From Martelella endophytica (GTDB taxonomy: Bacteria > Pseudomonadota > Alphaproteobacteria > Rhizobiales > Rhizobiaceae): a DNA stretch of 64,000 nucleotides. Positions 35,034 through 45,683 of the stretch are shown here, piece after piece. Location of the stretch: assembly GCF_000960975.1 (NCBI RefSeq), contig NZ_CP010803.1, forward strand, positions 3,565,818 to 3,629,817. Reading direction: 5' to 3'. A model generated the notes under the pieces. The model searched no databases, was not told the DNA's origin, and saw only the letters and a list, made by a program, of their open reading frames with translations. Positions within the stretch are counted from its first letter, which is position 1. Each line of letters opens with the position of its first letter. Position numbers and translations under genes: made by a program.

Positions 35034-37335
35034 CGTTGTCTTCCCTGTCTTTTTGTTCCCGTGCGGTGTCGCCATCATGTACGTGCGGCAGTTCCACGCG
35101 GATCATCGCGCCGCGGCCGTTGGCGAAATCGGCCGGGGCATCATGCAGTTCGAGCTTGCCGCCATGCTCCTCGATGATCTTGCGCACGATCGCGAGGCCA
35201 AGCCCGGTGCCCTTCTCACGCATGGTGATATAGGGCTCGAGGATCATGTGGCGGTTTTCGACCGGCAATCCCTTGCCGTTGTCGATGAAGTCGATGATGT
35301 AGCGGTCGCGGGTCGCATCGTGGCTGGCGCGGACCAGTATCCTGCCGGGATCCTCTTGCGAATGCGGCAGAGATTCAATGGCTTCCACAGCGTTCTTGAT
35401 GATGTTTCCGAAGGCCTGTCCGAGCATGCGATCGTCGAAGAGCCCCTCCAGCGGCACGTCGCCCAACTCGCGCTGGAAGCTCACGTCGGTGCGGCCCATC
35501 TCGGTCAGGAACATTGCATCGGTGATGATGGTGCGCAAATCGCCGCTTGATTTCGACGGCTTCGGCATGCGGGCAAACGAGGAGAACTCGTCGACCATCC
35601 GGCCGATATCGCCGACCTGTCGCACGATCGTGTCGGTACACTGGTCGAACACCTTGCGGTCGTCCTCATCCTCGATCTTGCGGCCGATCCGGCGCTTGAT
35701 CCGCTCGGCGGAAAGCTGGATCGGTGTCAGCGGGTTCTTGATCTCGTGGGCGATACGGCGCGCCACATCGGCCCAGGCAGAGGAGCGCTGGGCGATGATG
35801 AGGTCGGTGATGTCGTCCAGTGTGATCACCCAGGAATTCGTGCCGTCGCGCGAATCCTCACGCGTGACCTGCACCGAAAGCGTCCGCTCCTTGCCATGGC
35901 GGAACAAATTGATCTGTTGGCGGAAATTTTGCCGGCTGCGGCGCATCGCGGCCGTCATCACCACGTCGAGTTCCGGCGCGACATCGCCGAGGCTCTGGCC
36001 AAGCAGCTGATCGGCGGGCGCCGCCAGCAGATCCTCGGCCGAGACGTTGACGATGGTGATCGTGCGCGTTTCGTCGACGCCGATGACGGCGGCCGTCACG
36101 CCGGAAAGCACCGCCTCGATGAAGCGGCGGCGATCGTCCACCTCGTCCTTCGCAAGCAGCACTTCGCGCTGCTGCGCCCGGATTTCGGCCACCATCTTGT
36201 TGAACGTCCCCGAAAGCCGGCCGACGTCGCCATCAATGGTGCGCACCGGCACGGCAACCTTCAGGTCCCCGGAGGCGACCTGGTCGGCTGCTCCGATCAA
36301 AAGGCGGATGGGGAGCACGATCCGGTCGGCCACGGCGATACCGGTCCAGATGGCGGCAAGCAGCACGATCAGCGCGAAGCCGAGATAAAGCACGGCGAAG
36401 GCGATCTGGATCGAGACCCGACCCTCCTCCATGGAGGAGTATTCGGAGACGTTATCCTCGATCATGTGCATCGCGCCCATGACGTTCGGATCGACGGCGC
36501 GAACGGTATAGAGGAAGCTGTCGGGAATGGCCTCCAGCGCGATGATGGCGCCGACGAGGTTGGTGTCGCCTGGCGGTATCAGCGTCGGCGTGCCGGCGGC
36601 GGCCTTTTCAAGCGCGTCCTGCGGAATGTCGGGCAGAGGCGTCTTGTCGCTCGCATCCGACTGCACGATGACGCTACCATCCTTGCGCACCAGGAACGCG
36701 CCGAGCAGCCCACGGCCACGCGCCTGTCGCGTCATCATGTCGGCAAAGCCGGTGCGGTCTAGGAAATAGAGCGAGCGGTTGCGCTCGAGATCGTTGCCCA
36801 TCGACAGGGTCTGACCCTGCAGATAGCTCGCATTCTCCATCATGTAGGCCTGCGCCACATTGAGCGACGACTGCACGATGGTCTGGGTGCGCATCGCAAA
36901 CCAGCGGTCAAGGCCGGCATTCAGCGTCAGCGTCGCGAAAATTGCCACCAGGATGGCCGGCGTTACGGCGACGATCGCAAACAGCAGGACGATGCGGATG
37001 TGGAGCTGTGCCGCGGCCCGTCCGCGGCTGCGCGCCTTCAGAAGGGTAACCACTTCGCGGCCGATCAGGAAGATCAGCGCCAGCACGAACAGGGAGTTTG
37101 CGGCCACAAGGCCGACCACGACGTGGCCGGTCGGTTTGATCGGTGTCAGGCCAAGCAGGACGAAAAGCGATAGGAACGCGGTCAGCAGCGCGCCGACAAC
37201 AAGGAACATGCCGGGCGATCTCAGGATCGCACGCGCCCGCCCGCTGCCATAGGGCGCTTCGGGAGCACCTGTTCCATCCTCCTCCACCGGTCTCGCGCGG
37301 AAGATGTCGCTGCCTGTTTCGCTGTCCGCCGTCAT
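35023..37335 (-). CDS. ntrY: Nitrogen regulation sensor histidine kinase NtrY
   Basis: A 770-residue membrane sensor kinase. Several hydrophobic segments in the first 350 residues flank a large extracytoplasmic region; a HAMP linker, a PAS segment ('TAAVIGVDETRTITIVN'), the histidine box '[21 protein letters not shown]' and an ATPase domain with 'NIIKNAVEAIESL', 'DNGKGLP' and 'REKGTGLGLAIVRKI' follow. The ATG at 37335 was preferred to a GTG six bases upstream. It is followed by overlapping ntrX and preceded by a 220-base gap after ntrC, where a separate promoter may sit. Confidence 0.96.
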   Translation of the reverse strand: MTADSETGSDIFRARPVEEDGTGAPEAPYGSGRARAILRSPGMFLVVGALLTAFLSLFVLLGLTPIKPTGHVVVGLVAANSLFVLALIFLIGREVVTLLKARSRGRAAAQLHIRIVLLFAIVAVTPAILVAIFATLTLNAGLDRWFAMRTQTIVQSSLNVAQAYMMENASYLQGQTLSMGNDLERNRSLYFLDRTGFADMMTRQARGRGLLGAFLVRKDGSVIVQSDASDKTPLPDIPQDALEKAAAGTPTLIPPGDTNLVGAIIALEAIPDSFLYTVRAVDPNVMGAMHMIEDNVSEYSSMEEGRVSIQIAFAVLYLGFALIVLLAAIWTGIAVADRIVLPIRLLIGAADQVASGDLKVAVPVRTIDGDVGRLSGTFNKMVAEIRAQQREVLLAKDEVDDRRRFIEAVLSGVTAAVIGVDETRTITIVNVSAEDLLAAPADQLLGQSLGDVAPELDVVMTAAMRRSRQNFRQQINLFRHGKERTLSVQVTREDSRDGTNSWVITLDDITDLIIAQRSSAWADVARRIAHEIKNPLTPIQLSAERIKRRIGRKIEDEDDRKVFDQCTDTIVRQVGDIGRMVDEFSSFARMPKPSKSSGDLRTIITDAMFLTEMGRTDVSFQRELGDVPLEGLFDDRMLGQAFGNIIKNAVEAIESLPHSQEDPGRILVRASHDATRDRYIIDFIDNGKGLPVENRHMILEPYITMREKGTGLGLAIVRKIIEEHGGKLELHDAPADFANGRGAMIRVELPHVHDGDTAREQKDREDNDGL

Positions 37336-37554
37336 AACCACCGTTCTCTTGCAGCCGGTCTGACCCTAACCCGCCGCGCGCCATGCTCCCGCCGACTCAG
37401 TCATGCGGGTGCTTTCCATCCCCTGAGGAGCATATGCAACAGAATGTGGCACAAATGCAACGGCAAGCATCGGGGCGAAAAAGGTCCCGATGCCGAAAAA
37501 GTAGATAGAGAATTGTGATTTCAATTCGCTACAGGGGTCGATTGAAGCAGAACA

Positions 37555-39012
37555 TCAGTTCGCCGATCCCCGTGAACTGCGATAGACCGAGACGCCGAGT
37601 TCGCGAATCTTCTTGCGCAGCGTGTTGCGGTTCAATCCAAGAAGATCGGCAGCACGGATCTGATTGCCGCGCGTCGCCGTCAGTGCCGCGAGAATCAGCG
37701 GGTACTCGACCTCGTTCAGAACTCGCTCGTAGAGGCCGGGCGGCGGCAGGCTCTCGCCGAAACCGGCGAAATAGCTGCGCATGTTCTCCTCGACGGCCTG
37801 GGCGATCGTCGGCATGCCATTGCGCACCGTGGCCCCTTCGGCGGGCGCCTCCGGCTGGTCGGCCTGGAGTTCCTGCTCGACGATCTCGCGGGTGATGACC
37901 TCCTGCGGATAGAGCGCCATCAGCCGGCGCACGAGGTTTTCAAGCTCGCGGACATTGCCGGGCCAGGGATAGGCCTTCATCGCATCGAGCGCCTGCTGCT
38001 CAAAGCGCTTGCCGCCGAGCCCCTCGACCTCGCCCTCGTTGACGAAGTGCCGCACCAGATCGCCGATGTCCTCGGCACGCTCGCGCAGCGGCGGCAGGCG
38101 CAGCGGCACGACGTTGAGGCGATAGTAGAGATCCTCGCGGAACAGGCCCTGGTTGATCGACTGCTTGAGATCCTTGTTGGTGGCGGCAACGATGCGCACA
38201 TCGGTGCGGATCGGCGTGCGGCCACCGACGGTTGTGTACTCGCCCTGCTGCAGCACGCGCAGCAGCCGGGTCTGGGCATCCATCGGCATGTCGCCGATTT
38301 CGTCGAGGAACAGCGTTCCGCCCTCAGCCTGTTCGAAGCGGCCGGAGGAGCGGGTCTGGGCACCGGTAAAGGCGCCCTTCTCATGACCGAACAGTTCGGA
38401 TTCGATCAGGTCACGCGGAATAGCGGCCATGTTGATGGCAACGAAAGGACCGTTGCGGCGCTTGCCGTAGTCATGCAGCGCGCGCGCCACCAGTTCCTTG
38501 CCGGTACCGGATTCGCCGGTGATCATCAGCGTCAGATCGGTCTGCATCAGGCGAGCGAGGACGCGGTAGATTTCCTGCATTGCGGCGGAGCGGCCGACAA
38601 GCGGCATGCCATCCTGCATGTCGTCGCCAAGCGGCGCCGGCTTGCGCTTCGGCTCCGAAAGCGCCCGGCCGACGATGGCGATCAGTTCGGTCAGATCGAA
38701 GGGCTTCGGCAGGTAATCGTAGGCGCCCTTCTCCGACGCACGCACCGCCGTCATGAAGGTGTTCTGCGCGCTCATGACGATAACGGGCAACTCGGGCCGC
38801 GACTTCTTGATGCGCGGCAGAAGGTCGAACGCATTTTCGTCCGGCATGACCACGTCGGTCAGCACCAGATCGCCCTCGCCGGCCGAAACCCAGCGCCACA
38901 GCGTGGCGGCGTTCGAGGTGATGCGGACATCGTAACCCGCCCGGCTCAGCGCCTGGTTCAGCACCGTGCGGATGGCGGCATCGTCGTCGGCGACAAGAAT
39001 GGTAGCTGTCAT
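37555..39012 (-). CDS. ntrC: Nitrogen regulation response regulator NtrC
   Basis: A 485-residue sigma-54 activator. The receiver domain has the phospho-acceptor D53 (LVLTDVVMP). The AAA+ module has Walker A GESGTGKE (165-172), the sigma-54-contacting GAFTGA (212-217) and '[13 protein letters not shown]'. The C-terminal Fis-type helix-turn-helix ends in '[26 protein letters not shown]'. It activates nitrogen-starvation genes such as glnBA, whose sigma-54-like promoter is in this window. One base separates it from ntrB. Confidence 0.98.
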   Translation of the reverse strand: MTATILVADDDAAIRTVLNQALSRAGYDVRITSNAATLWRWVSAGEGDLVLTDVVMPDENAFDLLPRIKKSRPELPVIVMSAQNTFMTAVRASEKGAYDYLPKPFDLTELIAIVGRALSEPKRKPAPLGDDMQDGMPLVGRSAAMQEIYRVLARLMQTDLTLMITGESGTGKELVARALHDYGKRRNGPFVAINMAAIPRDLIESELFGHEKGAFTGAQTRSSGRFEQAEGGTLFLDEIGDMPMDAQTRLLRVLQQGEYTTVGGRTPIRTDVRIVAATNKDLKQSINQGLFREDLYYRLNVVPLRLPPLRERAEDIGDLVRHFVNEGEVEGLGGKRFEQQALDAMKAYPWPGNVRELENLVRRLMALYPQEVITREIVEQELQADQPEAPAEGATVRNGMPTIAQAVEENMRSYFAGFGESLPPPGLYERVLNEVEYPLILAALTATRGNQIRAADLLGLNRNTLRKKIRELGVSVYRSSRGSAN

Positions 39013-39013
39013 C

Positions 39014-40156
39014 TTAGTCTTTTCCTGTCTTCTGGCCGTCGGGTTCTACCGGCAGCGGCAGAACGTCCTTCGAAACCGGCATGAGAATGCGGAATGTGGT
39101 GCGTCCGCTCATGTTTTCGCACTCGATGATGCCGCCATGGGCTCCGATGATCTTCGCGACCAGCGCCAGGCCGAGGCCCGTGCCGTTGGTCTTGGTGGTA
39201 ATGAACGGATCAAAGAGGTGCGGCATCAGGTCCGGCGGAACGCCCGGCCCGTTGTCCTGCACGCAGAACTCGAGCGGCAGGGAGATTTTTTCCCGCGTGC
39301 CGGCAACCGACATGCGGATGCCGGGACGATAGGCGGAGGTGAGGAAGATCTCGGCGTCCGGCCGGTCGGCGACCGCTTCGCAGGCATTCTTCACCAGATT
39401 GAGGAAGACCTGCACCATCTGGTCGCGGTTGGCGAAGATCAGCGGCAGCGAGGGGTCGTATTCCTCGGTGATCTTGATGTCGCGGGCAAAGCCGGCCTTG
39501 GCGATCGCCTTCACATGGTCGAGCACGGAGTGGATGTTGAGCGGCACACGATCAATCGGCCGCTCGTCGGAGAACACTTCCATACGATCAACGAGCGAAA
39601 CGATGCGGTCGCTCTCATCACAGATCAGCCGCGTCAGCGCCCGGTCGTCGTCGCTGGCATTGGTTTCGAGGAGCTGGGCGGCCCCACGAATGCCGGAAAG
39701 CGGGTTCTTGATCTCATGGGCCAGCATCGATGCCAATCCCGTCACCGAACGGGCTGCGGCACGGTGCACGAGCTGGCGGTCGATCTTGTCGGCCATAGAG
39801 CGGACCTGGAAGACCAGCACGACGGCCCCTTCTTCACCCACCGGCGCGACGTAGATGTCGACGAGTTTCTCCTGGCCGAGCTTTGGCGAGGACAGGTCGA
39901 CGCGATATTCGTTGACCGGCGCCTGACGTTCGCGCACCTGCGCGATGAGCGCCAGAAGCGGGCTGTCGAACGGGATGAAATCGGAGAGCACGCGGCGCGA
40001 AAGATGCGCGGCACTGGCGCCGAAGAACACTTCGGCCTCCCAGTTGGCATAGGAAATATGCCCGCTCTCCTCCACCAGCACGACCGGGTTCTGGATTGCG
40101 TTCAGAACCTCGATGGCAACGCCATCGGCGGATCTGCCACCCTGCGACGGTTTCAT
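39014..40156 (-). CDS. ntrB: Nitrogen regulation sensor histidine kinase NtrB
   Basis: A 380-residue cytoplasmic kinase/phosphatase controlled by PII. It has a PAS domain ('[27 protein letters not shown]'), the phospho-acceptor H147 in [20 protein letters not shown], and the ATPase motifs '[10 protein letters not shown]', 'DNGPGVP' and '[11 protein letters not shown]'. There are no membrane segments. It starts inside the end of dusB (ATGA overlap), the classical nifR3-ntrB-ntrC operon. Confidence 0.97.
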   Translation of the reverse strand: MKPSQGGRSADGVAIEVLNAIQNPVVLVEESGHISYANWEAEVFFGASAAHLSRRVLSDFIPFDSPLLALIAQVRERQAPVNEYRVDLSSPKLGQEKLVDIYVAPVGEEGAVVLVFQVRSMADKIDRQLVHRAAARSVTGLASMLAHEIKNPLSGIRGAAQLLETNASDDDRALTRLICDESDRIVSLVDRMEVFSDERPIDRVPLNIHSVLDHVKAIAKAGFARDIKITEEYDPSLPLIFANRDQMVQVFLNLVKNACEAVADRPDAEIFLTSAYRPGIRMSVAGTREKISLPLEFCVQDNGPGVPPDLMPHLFDPFITTKTNGTGLGLALVAKIIGAHGGIIECENMSGRTTFRILMPVSKDVLPLPVEPDGQKTGKD

Positions 40157-41169
40157 GCTGCCTTCCTTTCTTCGCCTGCGCCTTCGAGCAGACGCTCCAG
40201 CCGGGCAAGAACAAAGGCGGGATCGCGCGCCGTCATGATCTCGGCCTTGGCTGCGGCGGGCGCATCGGCGACAAGCCGGTCGATATACCAGCCGAGATGT
40301 TTGCGGGCGTGACGCACGCCCACGTCGGTTCCGTAGAAGGAAAGCATGTCCTGATAATGCTCCAGAACGATTGCGTTGATGTCTGCGCGGGTGGGCTCAA
40401 CGGCGCCGGCAAGGACGCCGGCATGCCAGGGCCGGCCCTGCGTTGCCCGGCCCGTCATCACCGCCGTCACGCCGGGACGGGCCAGGAGATTGGCGGCATC
40501 CGCGCGGGTTTCGATATCGCCATTGGCGATGAAGGGGACGGAGACCTCAGCCGCGACGCGTGCGACCGCGTCCCAATCGGCGCGACCGGTGTAGAACTGC
40601 ATGCGGGTGCGGCCGTGGACGGTGATCGCCTGAACGCCGGCATCCTCCGCCCGCTTCGCGAGTTCGGCCGCGTTCAGGCTGTCATGATCCCAGCCGAGCC
40701 GCATCTTCACAGTGACCGGCACCTTCACGGCGGAGACCGTTGCCGCGATGATGGCGAGCGCCGTCTCCGGTTCGCGCATCAGCGCCGAGCCGGTATAGCC
40801 ACCGACCACCTTCTTGGCGGGGCAGCCCATATTGATGTCGATGATGTCAGCCCCGTTCGCCTCGGCGATGCGGGCGGCTTCGGCCATGAAATGCGGATCG
40901 CGGCCGGCAAGCTGGACCATATGCGGCCTCAGCCCGGCGCTCTTCAGCCGCGCCCAGCTTTCGGCCGTGTTGAAGGTCAGTTCGCGGCTGGCAATCATCT
41001 CGGTGACGACAAGGCCTGCGCCATAACGCCAGGCTAGCTTGCGGAACGGAAGATCGGTGACGCCGGACATCGGCGCCAGCACAACCCGGTTGCGCAGCTT
41101 GACATTGCCGATTTCGAAAGAATCCGATGGATTGGGAACTGGCAAATGACTATCTTTCATGCAGCGCAT
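40153..41169 (-). CDS. dusB: tRNA-dihydrouridine synthase (NifR3 family)
   Basis: A 338-residue flavoenzyme that reduces specific uridines in tRNA. Motifs are '[13 protein letters not shown]', 'QLAGRDP..MAEAA', '[22 protein letters not shown]' with the catalytic cysteine in MGCPAKKV, '[10 protein letters not shown]', '[14 protein letters not shown]' and 'IANGDI'. The ATG at 41169, with AGGGCAG upstream, was chosen; the ATG at 41160 has no ribosome-binding site. It is the first gene of the ntr operon, where its alternative name nifR3 comes from. Confidence 0.96.
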   Translation of the reverse strand: MRCMKDSHLPVPNPSDSFEIGNVKLRNRVVLAPMSGVTDLPFRKLAWRYGAGLVVTEMIASRELTFNTAESWARLKSAGLRPHMVQLAGRDPHFMAEAARIAEANGADIIDINMGCPAKKVVGGYTGSALMREPETALAIIAATVSAVKVPVTVKMRLGWDHDSLNAAELAKRAEDAGVQAITVHGRTRMQFYTGRADWDAVARVAAEVSVPFIANGDIETRADAANLLARPGVTAVMTGRATQGRPWHAGVLAGAVEPTRADINAIVLEHYQDMLSFYGTDVGVRHARKHLGWYIDRLVADAPAAAKAEIMTARDPAFVLARLERLLEGAGEERKAA

Positions 41170-41314
41170 CACACTGCCCTATTTTTAGACAAGTCCCTAC
41201 CCTTTGCCAAGCCATTTCGCCTATCCTTCACAAAATTTAGGCAAATGCTGGAAAATTGGTGCAAGGCGGGTAAGGTCGCGCCATCGGGAATCATACTGGG
41301 GCTCTTAACCGGTT

Positions 41315-42517
41315 ATGTCAGCAAACGAAAGCTTCAATCCAGGCGTTGTCATCGTGGCCGCGGGCCGCGGCGAACGCGCCAGTGCGCCGGAGGAAGGGCC
41401 GAAGCAATACCGCCCCATCGGCGGTCGACCGGTCATCGCCCACACGCTTTCGGTGTTTGCCGAATGGGGCGGCGCCACGGCCGGCGTGGTCGCCGTGATC
41501 CATCCGGACGATGAGGCGCTGTTTGCGGCTGCCGTACCCGAGAATGCCGGCATCCGCATCGTCCATGGCGGGACGACGCGCCAGCAGTCTGTGCTGAACG
41601 GGCTGGAGGCGCTCGCCGAACGCAACCCCAGCCATGTCCTCATTCACGACGCGGTGCGTCCCTTCTTCGACGTTGCGCTGCTGGAACGCGTCTGTGACGG
41701 GCTGAGAGCCGGCAGCGATGCGATCCTGCCGGCCATCGCGGTTGCCGACACGTTGAAAAAGGCGGATACCGATCACATCGTCACCGAAACCGTGGCGCGC
41801 AGCGGTCTCTTTGCCGCACAGACGCCGCAGGCCTTTGCCTTTGCGCCCATTCTTGCGGCCCATCGCAGCGCCGCCGCCAGCGGCCACGCTGACTTTACCG
41901 ACGACGCCGGCATTGCCGAGTGGGCGGGCATTCCGGTGAAGCTGGTCGACGGGCTCGCCGACAATGTCAAACTTACCTACCGACGGGACATCGCCATGGC
42001 CGATGAAAAGCTCACCCGCCCTGCCCTGCCGGATATCCGCACCGGCAACGGCTATGACGTCCACAAGCTGGTGCCGGGCGACGGCGTGACGCTTTGCGGG
42101 GTGTTCATGCCGCATGATATGGCACTTTCCGGCCATTCCGATGCCGATGTCGCCTTTCACGCGCTCACCGATGCCCTGCTCGCCACCTGCGGCGAAGGCG
42201 ATATTGGTGATCACTTTCCGCCATCGGATCCGCAGTGGCGCGGCGCGGCCTCCAGCATCTTCCTGAAACACGCCGCAAAGATCGTCCATGACAAGGGCGG
42301 CGTCATTCTCAATGCCGATGTCAGCCTGATCGCGGAAGCGCCGAAGGTCGGGCCGCACCGCCTTGCCATGCGCCAGAACATTGCCGATTGCCTCGGGATC
42401 ACGCTCGATCGCGCCTCGGTGAAGGCGACCACCAACGAAACCATCGGCTTTGTCGGCCGCCGCGAAGGCATCGCCGCCATCGCCACCGCCAGCGTCAGCT
42501 ACGGGAAAATGACATGA
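41315..42517 (+). CDS. ispDF: Bifunctional IspD/IspF enzyme of the MEP isoprenoid pathway
   Basis: A 400-residue fusion. The N-terminal IspD domain (about 1-230) makes CDP-methylerythritol and shows '[12 protein letters not shown]', 'PKQYRPIGG' and 'HDAVRPF'. The C-terminal IspF domain (about 240-400) cyclises the next-but-one intermediate and shows '[11 protein letters not shown]', '[18 protein letters not shown]', '[12 protein letters not shown]' and '[12 protein letters not shown]'. The fusion is common in Hyphomicrobiales and Campylobacterota. It is divergent from dusB and overlaps the cinA start by four bases. Confidence 0.98.
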   Translation: MSANESFNPGVVIVAAGRGERASAPEEGPKQYRPIGGRPVIAHTLSVFAEWGGATAGVVAVIHPDDEALFAAAVPENAGIRIVHGGTTRQQSVLNGLEALAERNPSHVLIHDAVRPFFDVALLERVCDGLRAGSDAILPAIAVADTLKKADTDHIVTETVARSGLFAAQTPQAFAFAPILAAHRSAAASGHADFTDDAGIAEWAGIPVKLVDGLADNVKLTYRRDIAMADEKLTRPALPDIRTGNGYDVHKLVPGDGVTLCGVFMPHDMALSGHSDADVAFHALTDALLATCGEGDIGDHFPPSDPQWRGAASSIFLKHAAKIVHDKGGVILNADVSLIAEAPKVGPHRLAMRQNIADCLGITLDRASVKATTNETIGFVGRREGIAAIATASVSYGKMT

Positions 42518-43014
42518 GCATACTGGATGACGACCTCGCCGAACGCGCGCGCACGCTGATCGCACACTGCACCGAAACCGGCCAGATGATTGCCACTGCA
42601 GAGAGCTGCACCGGCGGGCTGATCGCCGCGGTGCTGACCGAGATCTCGGGGTCTTCGGCCGTGGTCGACCGCGGCTTCGTCACCTATTCCAATGAAGCGA
42701 AGATGGACATGCTGGGCGTCGACCCGGCCATTCTCGAAGAATATGGCGCCGTATCGCGCGAAACCGCTCTACAGATGGCGGCCGGCGCGCTGTGGCGTTC
42801 GAATGCCTATCTCTCCGTCGCCGTGACCGGCATTGCCGGCCCGACGGGCGGCAGCCCAGAAAAGCCCGTCGGCCTCGTCCACCTTGCCGCACGCGACCGT
42901 GCCGGTCGCCTGCACCATATCGAAAGCCGCTATGGCGACATCGGCCGCGCCGCCATTCGCCGCGCGACGGTGCGCACGGCGCTCGGCATGCTCGAAGGCC
43001 TCGCTCACGCGTAG
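42514..43014 (+). CDS. cinA: CinA family protein (nicotinamide-nucleotide amidohydrolase domain)
   Basis: A 166-residue protein made only of the CinA C-terminal (PncC-like) domain: '[43 protein letters not shown]', '[15 protein letters not shown]', '[19 protein letters not shown]'. The PncC activity removes the amide of nicotinamide mononucleotide in NAD recycling. The N-terminal CinA domain is absent. The ATG overlaps the ispDF stop. Its last ten bases overlap the end of the convergent coq10-like gene. Confidence 0.94.
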   Translation: MSILDDDLAERARTLIAHCTETGQMIATAESCTGGLIAAVLTEISGSSAVVDRGFVTYSNEAKMDMLGVDPAILEEYGAVSRETALQMAAGALWRSNAYLSVAVTGIAGPTGGSPEKPVGLVHLAARDRAGRLHHIESRYGDIGRAAIRRATVRTALGMLEGLAHA

Positions 43015-43451
43015 ATTTCGTCGGCGCGCTTTTCGAAGGCTTCGGCGAACTTGCGGAAAGCGCGATCGAACATCGAGCCCATCATGGCGCCGAGGATGCG
43101 GTTCTTGAATTCATAGTTGATGTAGAATTCGATCGTGCAGGCCTTGTCGCCATCGGGGCGGAAGCGCCAGCGGTTGTCGAGGAAGCGGAACGGGCCGTCG
43201 ACATATTTGACGTCGATGGCATGCTCTTCCTCGTTCAGCAGAACCTGGGTGGTGAAGCTCTCGCGGATGCCCTTGTAGCCGACGGTCATGTCGGCGATCA
43301 GCAGGGTCTTGCCCTCGTTCTCGCGCTTCGAGCGCACGATGAGTGAATCGCAAAGCGGCACGAATTCGGGATAGCGCTCGACATCGGCGACGAGATCGAA
43401 CATCCGCTCAGCGGAGTGGTTGACGTGTCGTGTGGTCTGAAACTCTGGCAT
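43005..43451 (-). CDS. SRPBCC/COQ10-like coenzyme Q-binding protein (RatA family)
   Basis: A 148-residue START-like protein with the COQ10/RatA pattern '[17 protein letters not shown](V/L)PLC', 'ADMTVG(Y/F)KGI.E.FT(T/S)(Q/R)V', 'GPFR.L.N.W.F' and '(F)E(F)K(N)R(I/L)LG..(M/L)G.(M/L)F..A.RK...AFE.RA'. In mitochondria and alphaproteobacteria this family binds ubiquinone; RatA in E. coli was described as a ribosome-association toxin. The conserved neighbourhood next to lipA in alphaproteobacteria favours the respiratory role. Confidence 0.9.
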   Translation of the reverse strand: MPEFQTTRHVNHSAERMFDLVADVERYPEFVPLCDSLIVRSKRENEGKTLLIADMTVGYKGIRESFTTQVLLNEEEHAIDVKYVDGPFRFLDNRWRFRPDGDKACTIEFYINYEFKNRILGAMMGSMFDRAFRKFAEAFEKRADEIYA

Positions 43452-43460
43452 GGTTCTGAG

Positions 43461-44024
43461 CTAATGTTCCTCGGCGCAAAGCGCAAGCAATTCATTGACC
43501 GCGCGGTGTGATTTCAAAAGGCAGACGGGCAGGTCCGCGCCATTCTCCTCCACCATCCGCTCCATTTTGGGCAGAGTCCTGCGGTTGAAGTTCCAGATAT
43601 AGCGCAGGAAGTCGAGGTCAATGCGCTCCGGGCAACCAGGCGCCATGTCGGGCCGCACCCGGCCATAGGAGGTGGGGATGCGCTTCAGGGCGCCCCAGAG
43701 GCTGACCCGTCGTGGCGGAACAAGCCAAAGGATGAGGTCGGCGCGGGCCATCCGCGGCGGCATGGTTTCGGTGTTGTTGCCGTCAAAGATCCAGGTTTCG
43801 CCTTGCGAAAACCTCTCGACGAGGGCCCTGATCTCGGCCTTGTCGCGTATCACCCAGCCAGGAAGCCAGAAGACATCGCGATCCATGGAAATGTGAGGAA
43901 GGCCGAAACGTTCGGAGAGTTTTCGCGACAGCGTCGACTTGCCGCTGCCCGAGCAACCGAGCACCATCACCCGCCGCGCCGTCTTCAGCCGCGCGGCTGC
44001 TTCCGCGATGTCGATACGGTTCAT
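43461..44024 (-). CDS. P-loop topology-modulation/AAA-type kinase-like protein
   Basis: A 187-residue P-loop protein with Walker A 'VMVLGCSGSGKSTLSRKLS' (residues 19-37), 'HISMDRDVFWLPGW' and 'WIFDGNN', as in the FlaR/adenylate-kinase-like 'DNA topology modulation protein' group. The actual phosphoryl acceptor is unknown. The start was set at the ATG at 44024 because of the strong GGAGGGGG ribosome-binding site. It lies nine bases upstream of the coq10-like gene and downstream of a repeat element that separates it from lipA. Confidence 0.82.
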   Translation of the reverse strand: MNRIDIAEAAARLKTARRVMVLGCSGSGKSTLSRKLSERFGLPHISMDRDVFWLPGWVIRDKAEIRALVERFSQGETWIFDGNNTETMPPRMARADLILWLVPPRRVSLWGALKRIPTSYGRVRPDMAPGCPERIDLDFLRYIWNFNRRTLPKMERMVEENGADLPVCLLKSHRAVNELLALCAEEH

Positions 44025-44329
44025 GAAACGCCCCCTCCTCCGAGAACCGGAGCGGGGGTCTTTAGCGGTTGTCGCGGCGCGAATCAACCGCTCGCTCTGA
44101 GCGGGAATGCGCGCTCGGAGCGTTGAGAACGCCTGCCCCTCGCTCCGCCGTCATGCTCGGGCCTGTCCCGAGCATCCAAGCACGCATCAACGCGACAGGC
44201 GTATCGGACGAAACATCGTATAAAATAAGGCACACCGACGACCGCCAGCTCCGCTCGTGCTGGAAGGTGGTTAGATCCTCGGGACAAGCCCGAGGATGAC
44301 GCCCGTCGAAACGGTGGAGTTGGCGATGT
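44025..44329. other. Intergenic region carrying repeat copy 2
   Basis: About 305 bases with no supported gene. Most of it is the palindromic element at 44145-44312. The left part is plain GC-rich sequence upstream of the P-loop gene. Confidence 0.5.
44145..44312. repeat. Dispersed palindromic intergenic element, copy 2
   Basis: ATGCTCGGG-N5-CCCGAGCAT (44153-44175) and ATCCTCGGG-ACAAG-CCCGAGGAT (44275-44297), the same pair of hairpins as at 3857-3989. The right flank, read on the minus strand, repeats GTTTCGACGGGCGTCAT, matching the left flank of copy 1. The DNA between the hairpins is 99 bases here against 45 in copy 1 and is not obviously related. Confidence 0.8.
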
Positions 44330-45301
44330 TTACTCGGCCGCCATCGCCAGCTTCTTCGCGCGGTTTTCGCGCAGCTGGGCAAAGTCCTCGCCGGCGTGGT
44401 GGGACGAGCGGGTCAGCGGGCTTGCCGAGACTTTCAGGAAGCCCTTGGTGTAAGCAACCGTCTCGTAGGACTTGAACTCGTCCGGCGTGACGAAGTTGAC
44501 CACGCGGTGGTGCTTGCGCGTTGGCTGCAGGTACTGACCGATGGTCAGGAAGTCGACATCGGCGGTGCGCAGGTCGTCCATCAGCTGGAGCACTTCGTTG
44601 CGTTCCTCGCCGAGGCCGACCATGATGCCCGACTTGGTGAACATGTTCGGGTCGAGTTCCTTGACCCGCTGCAGAAGCCGGATCGAATGGAAATAGCGGG
44701 CGCCCGGACGCACCGTCAGGTAGTTCGACGGCACGGTTTCCAAATTGTGGTTGAAGACGTCCGGACGAGCCGCAACAACACGCTCCAGCGCGCCGGGCTT
44801 GCGCAGGAAGTCGGGCGTCAGCACCTCGATCGTGGTCGAGGGCGATGCCGCGCGGATGGCGTAGATCACCTTCTCGAAATGTTCAGCGCCACCATCTGCC
44901 AGGTCATCGCGGTCAACGGAGGTGATGACGACGTGCTGCAGACCCATCTGGCTGACAGCCTTGCCGATGTTTTCCGGTTCGTTCTGATCGAGCGCACCGG
45001 GCTTGCCGGTCGAGACGTTGCAGAAGGCGCAGGCGCGGGTGCAGATCTCGCCCATGATCATGAACGAGGCATGCTTCTTGTCCCAGCATTCGCCGACATT
45101 CGGACAGCCTGCTTCCTCGCAGACCGTGACCAGTTTGTTTTCCCGCACGATGCCGCGGGTTTCCTGGTAGCCGCGCGAAACCGGCGCCTTGACGCGGATC
45201 CAGTCCGGCTTGCGCAGGACCTCCGTATCGGGCCTGTGGGCTTTTTCGGGATGGCGCACCCGCTTGGATGCGTCGCCTGTCGTATCAAGAAGCGTAACCA
45301 T
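44330..45301 (-). CDS. lipA: Lipoyl synthase
   Basis: A 323-residue radical-SAM enzyme that inserts two sulfurs into octanoyl groups of lipoyl domains. The auxiliary cluster ligands are C61, C66 and C72 ([12 protein letters not shown]), and the radical-SAM cluster ligands are C87, C91 and C94 (CTRACAFC). '[16 protein letters not shown]' and 'FNHNLETV' are characteristic. It lies at the end of the pyruvate dehydrogenase gene cluster, whose E2 and E1-beta lipoyl domains are its substrates. Confidence 0.98.
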   Translation of the reverse strand: MVTLLDTTGDASKRVRHPEKAHRPDTEVLRKPDWIRVKAPVSRGYQETRGIVRENKLVTVCEEAGCPNVGECWDKKHASFMIMGEICTRACAFCNVSTGKPGALDQNEPENIGKAVSQMGLQHVVITSVDRDDLADGGAEHFEKVIYAIRAASPSTTIEVLTPDFLRKPGALERVVAARPDVFNHNLETVPSNYLTVRPGARYFHSIRLLQRVKELDPNMFTKSGIMVGLGEERNEVLQLMDDLRTADVDFLTIGQYLQPTRKHHRVVNFVTPDEFKSYETVAYTKGFLKVSASPLTRSSHHAGEDFAQLRENRAKKLAMAAE

Positions 45302-45364
45302 CTGCCTGTCCTTGCGGACGGCCGACCCCTCTCCGGTCGGCAGTCCACTTGTTGTTTATGAGTT

Positions 45365-45616
45365 TCAGCGCCGGATCAGACGTCCGACCCAGATCAGGAT
45401 CACAGCGCCGATGAAGCCGGCGATGAGGTAGCCGAGCCAGCCGCCCAGCACAATGCCGAAAACGCCGAGGATGGCGTTGGCAACAATGGCGCCGACGATA
45501 CCGAGGATGATGTTCATGAATACGCCCATGTCGGACTTCATGAACTTTTCGGCGAGCCAGCCGGCGATGCCGCCGATGATGATGGCTGCAATCCAGCCTA
45601 CACCCTGTTCTTCCAT
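45365..45616 (-). CDS. GlsB/YeaQ/YmgE family stress-response membrane protein
   Basis: An 83-residue, glycine-rich membrane protein with three predicted transmembrane helices: 'GWIAAIIIGGIAGWLAEKFMKSDMG.F.NI.LGIVGAIV.N..LG..G', the family's signature pattern (transglycosylase-associated protein family). Members are induced by stress in several bacteria but have no assigned activity. It sits between lipA and lpdA, with a GGGAGACAC ribosome-binding site before the ATG. Confidence 0.9.
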   Translation of the reverse strand: MEEQGVGWIAAIIIGGIAGWLAEKFMKSDMGVFMNIILGIVGAIVANAILGVFGIVLGGWLGYLIAGFIGAVILIWVGRLIRR

Positions 45617-45683
45617 GTGATGTGTCTCCCTGCACTTCAGTTAGGGCACGGGCAATATTGCCCGCGCACCGACCATAGAGGAA

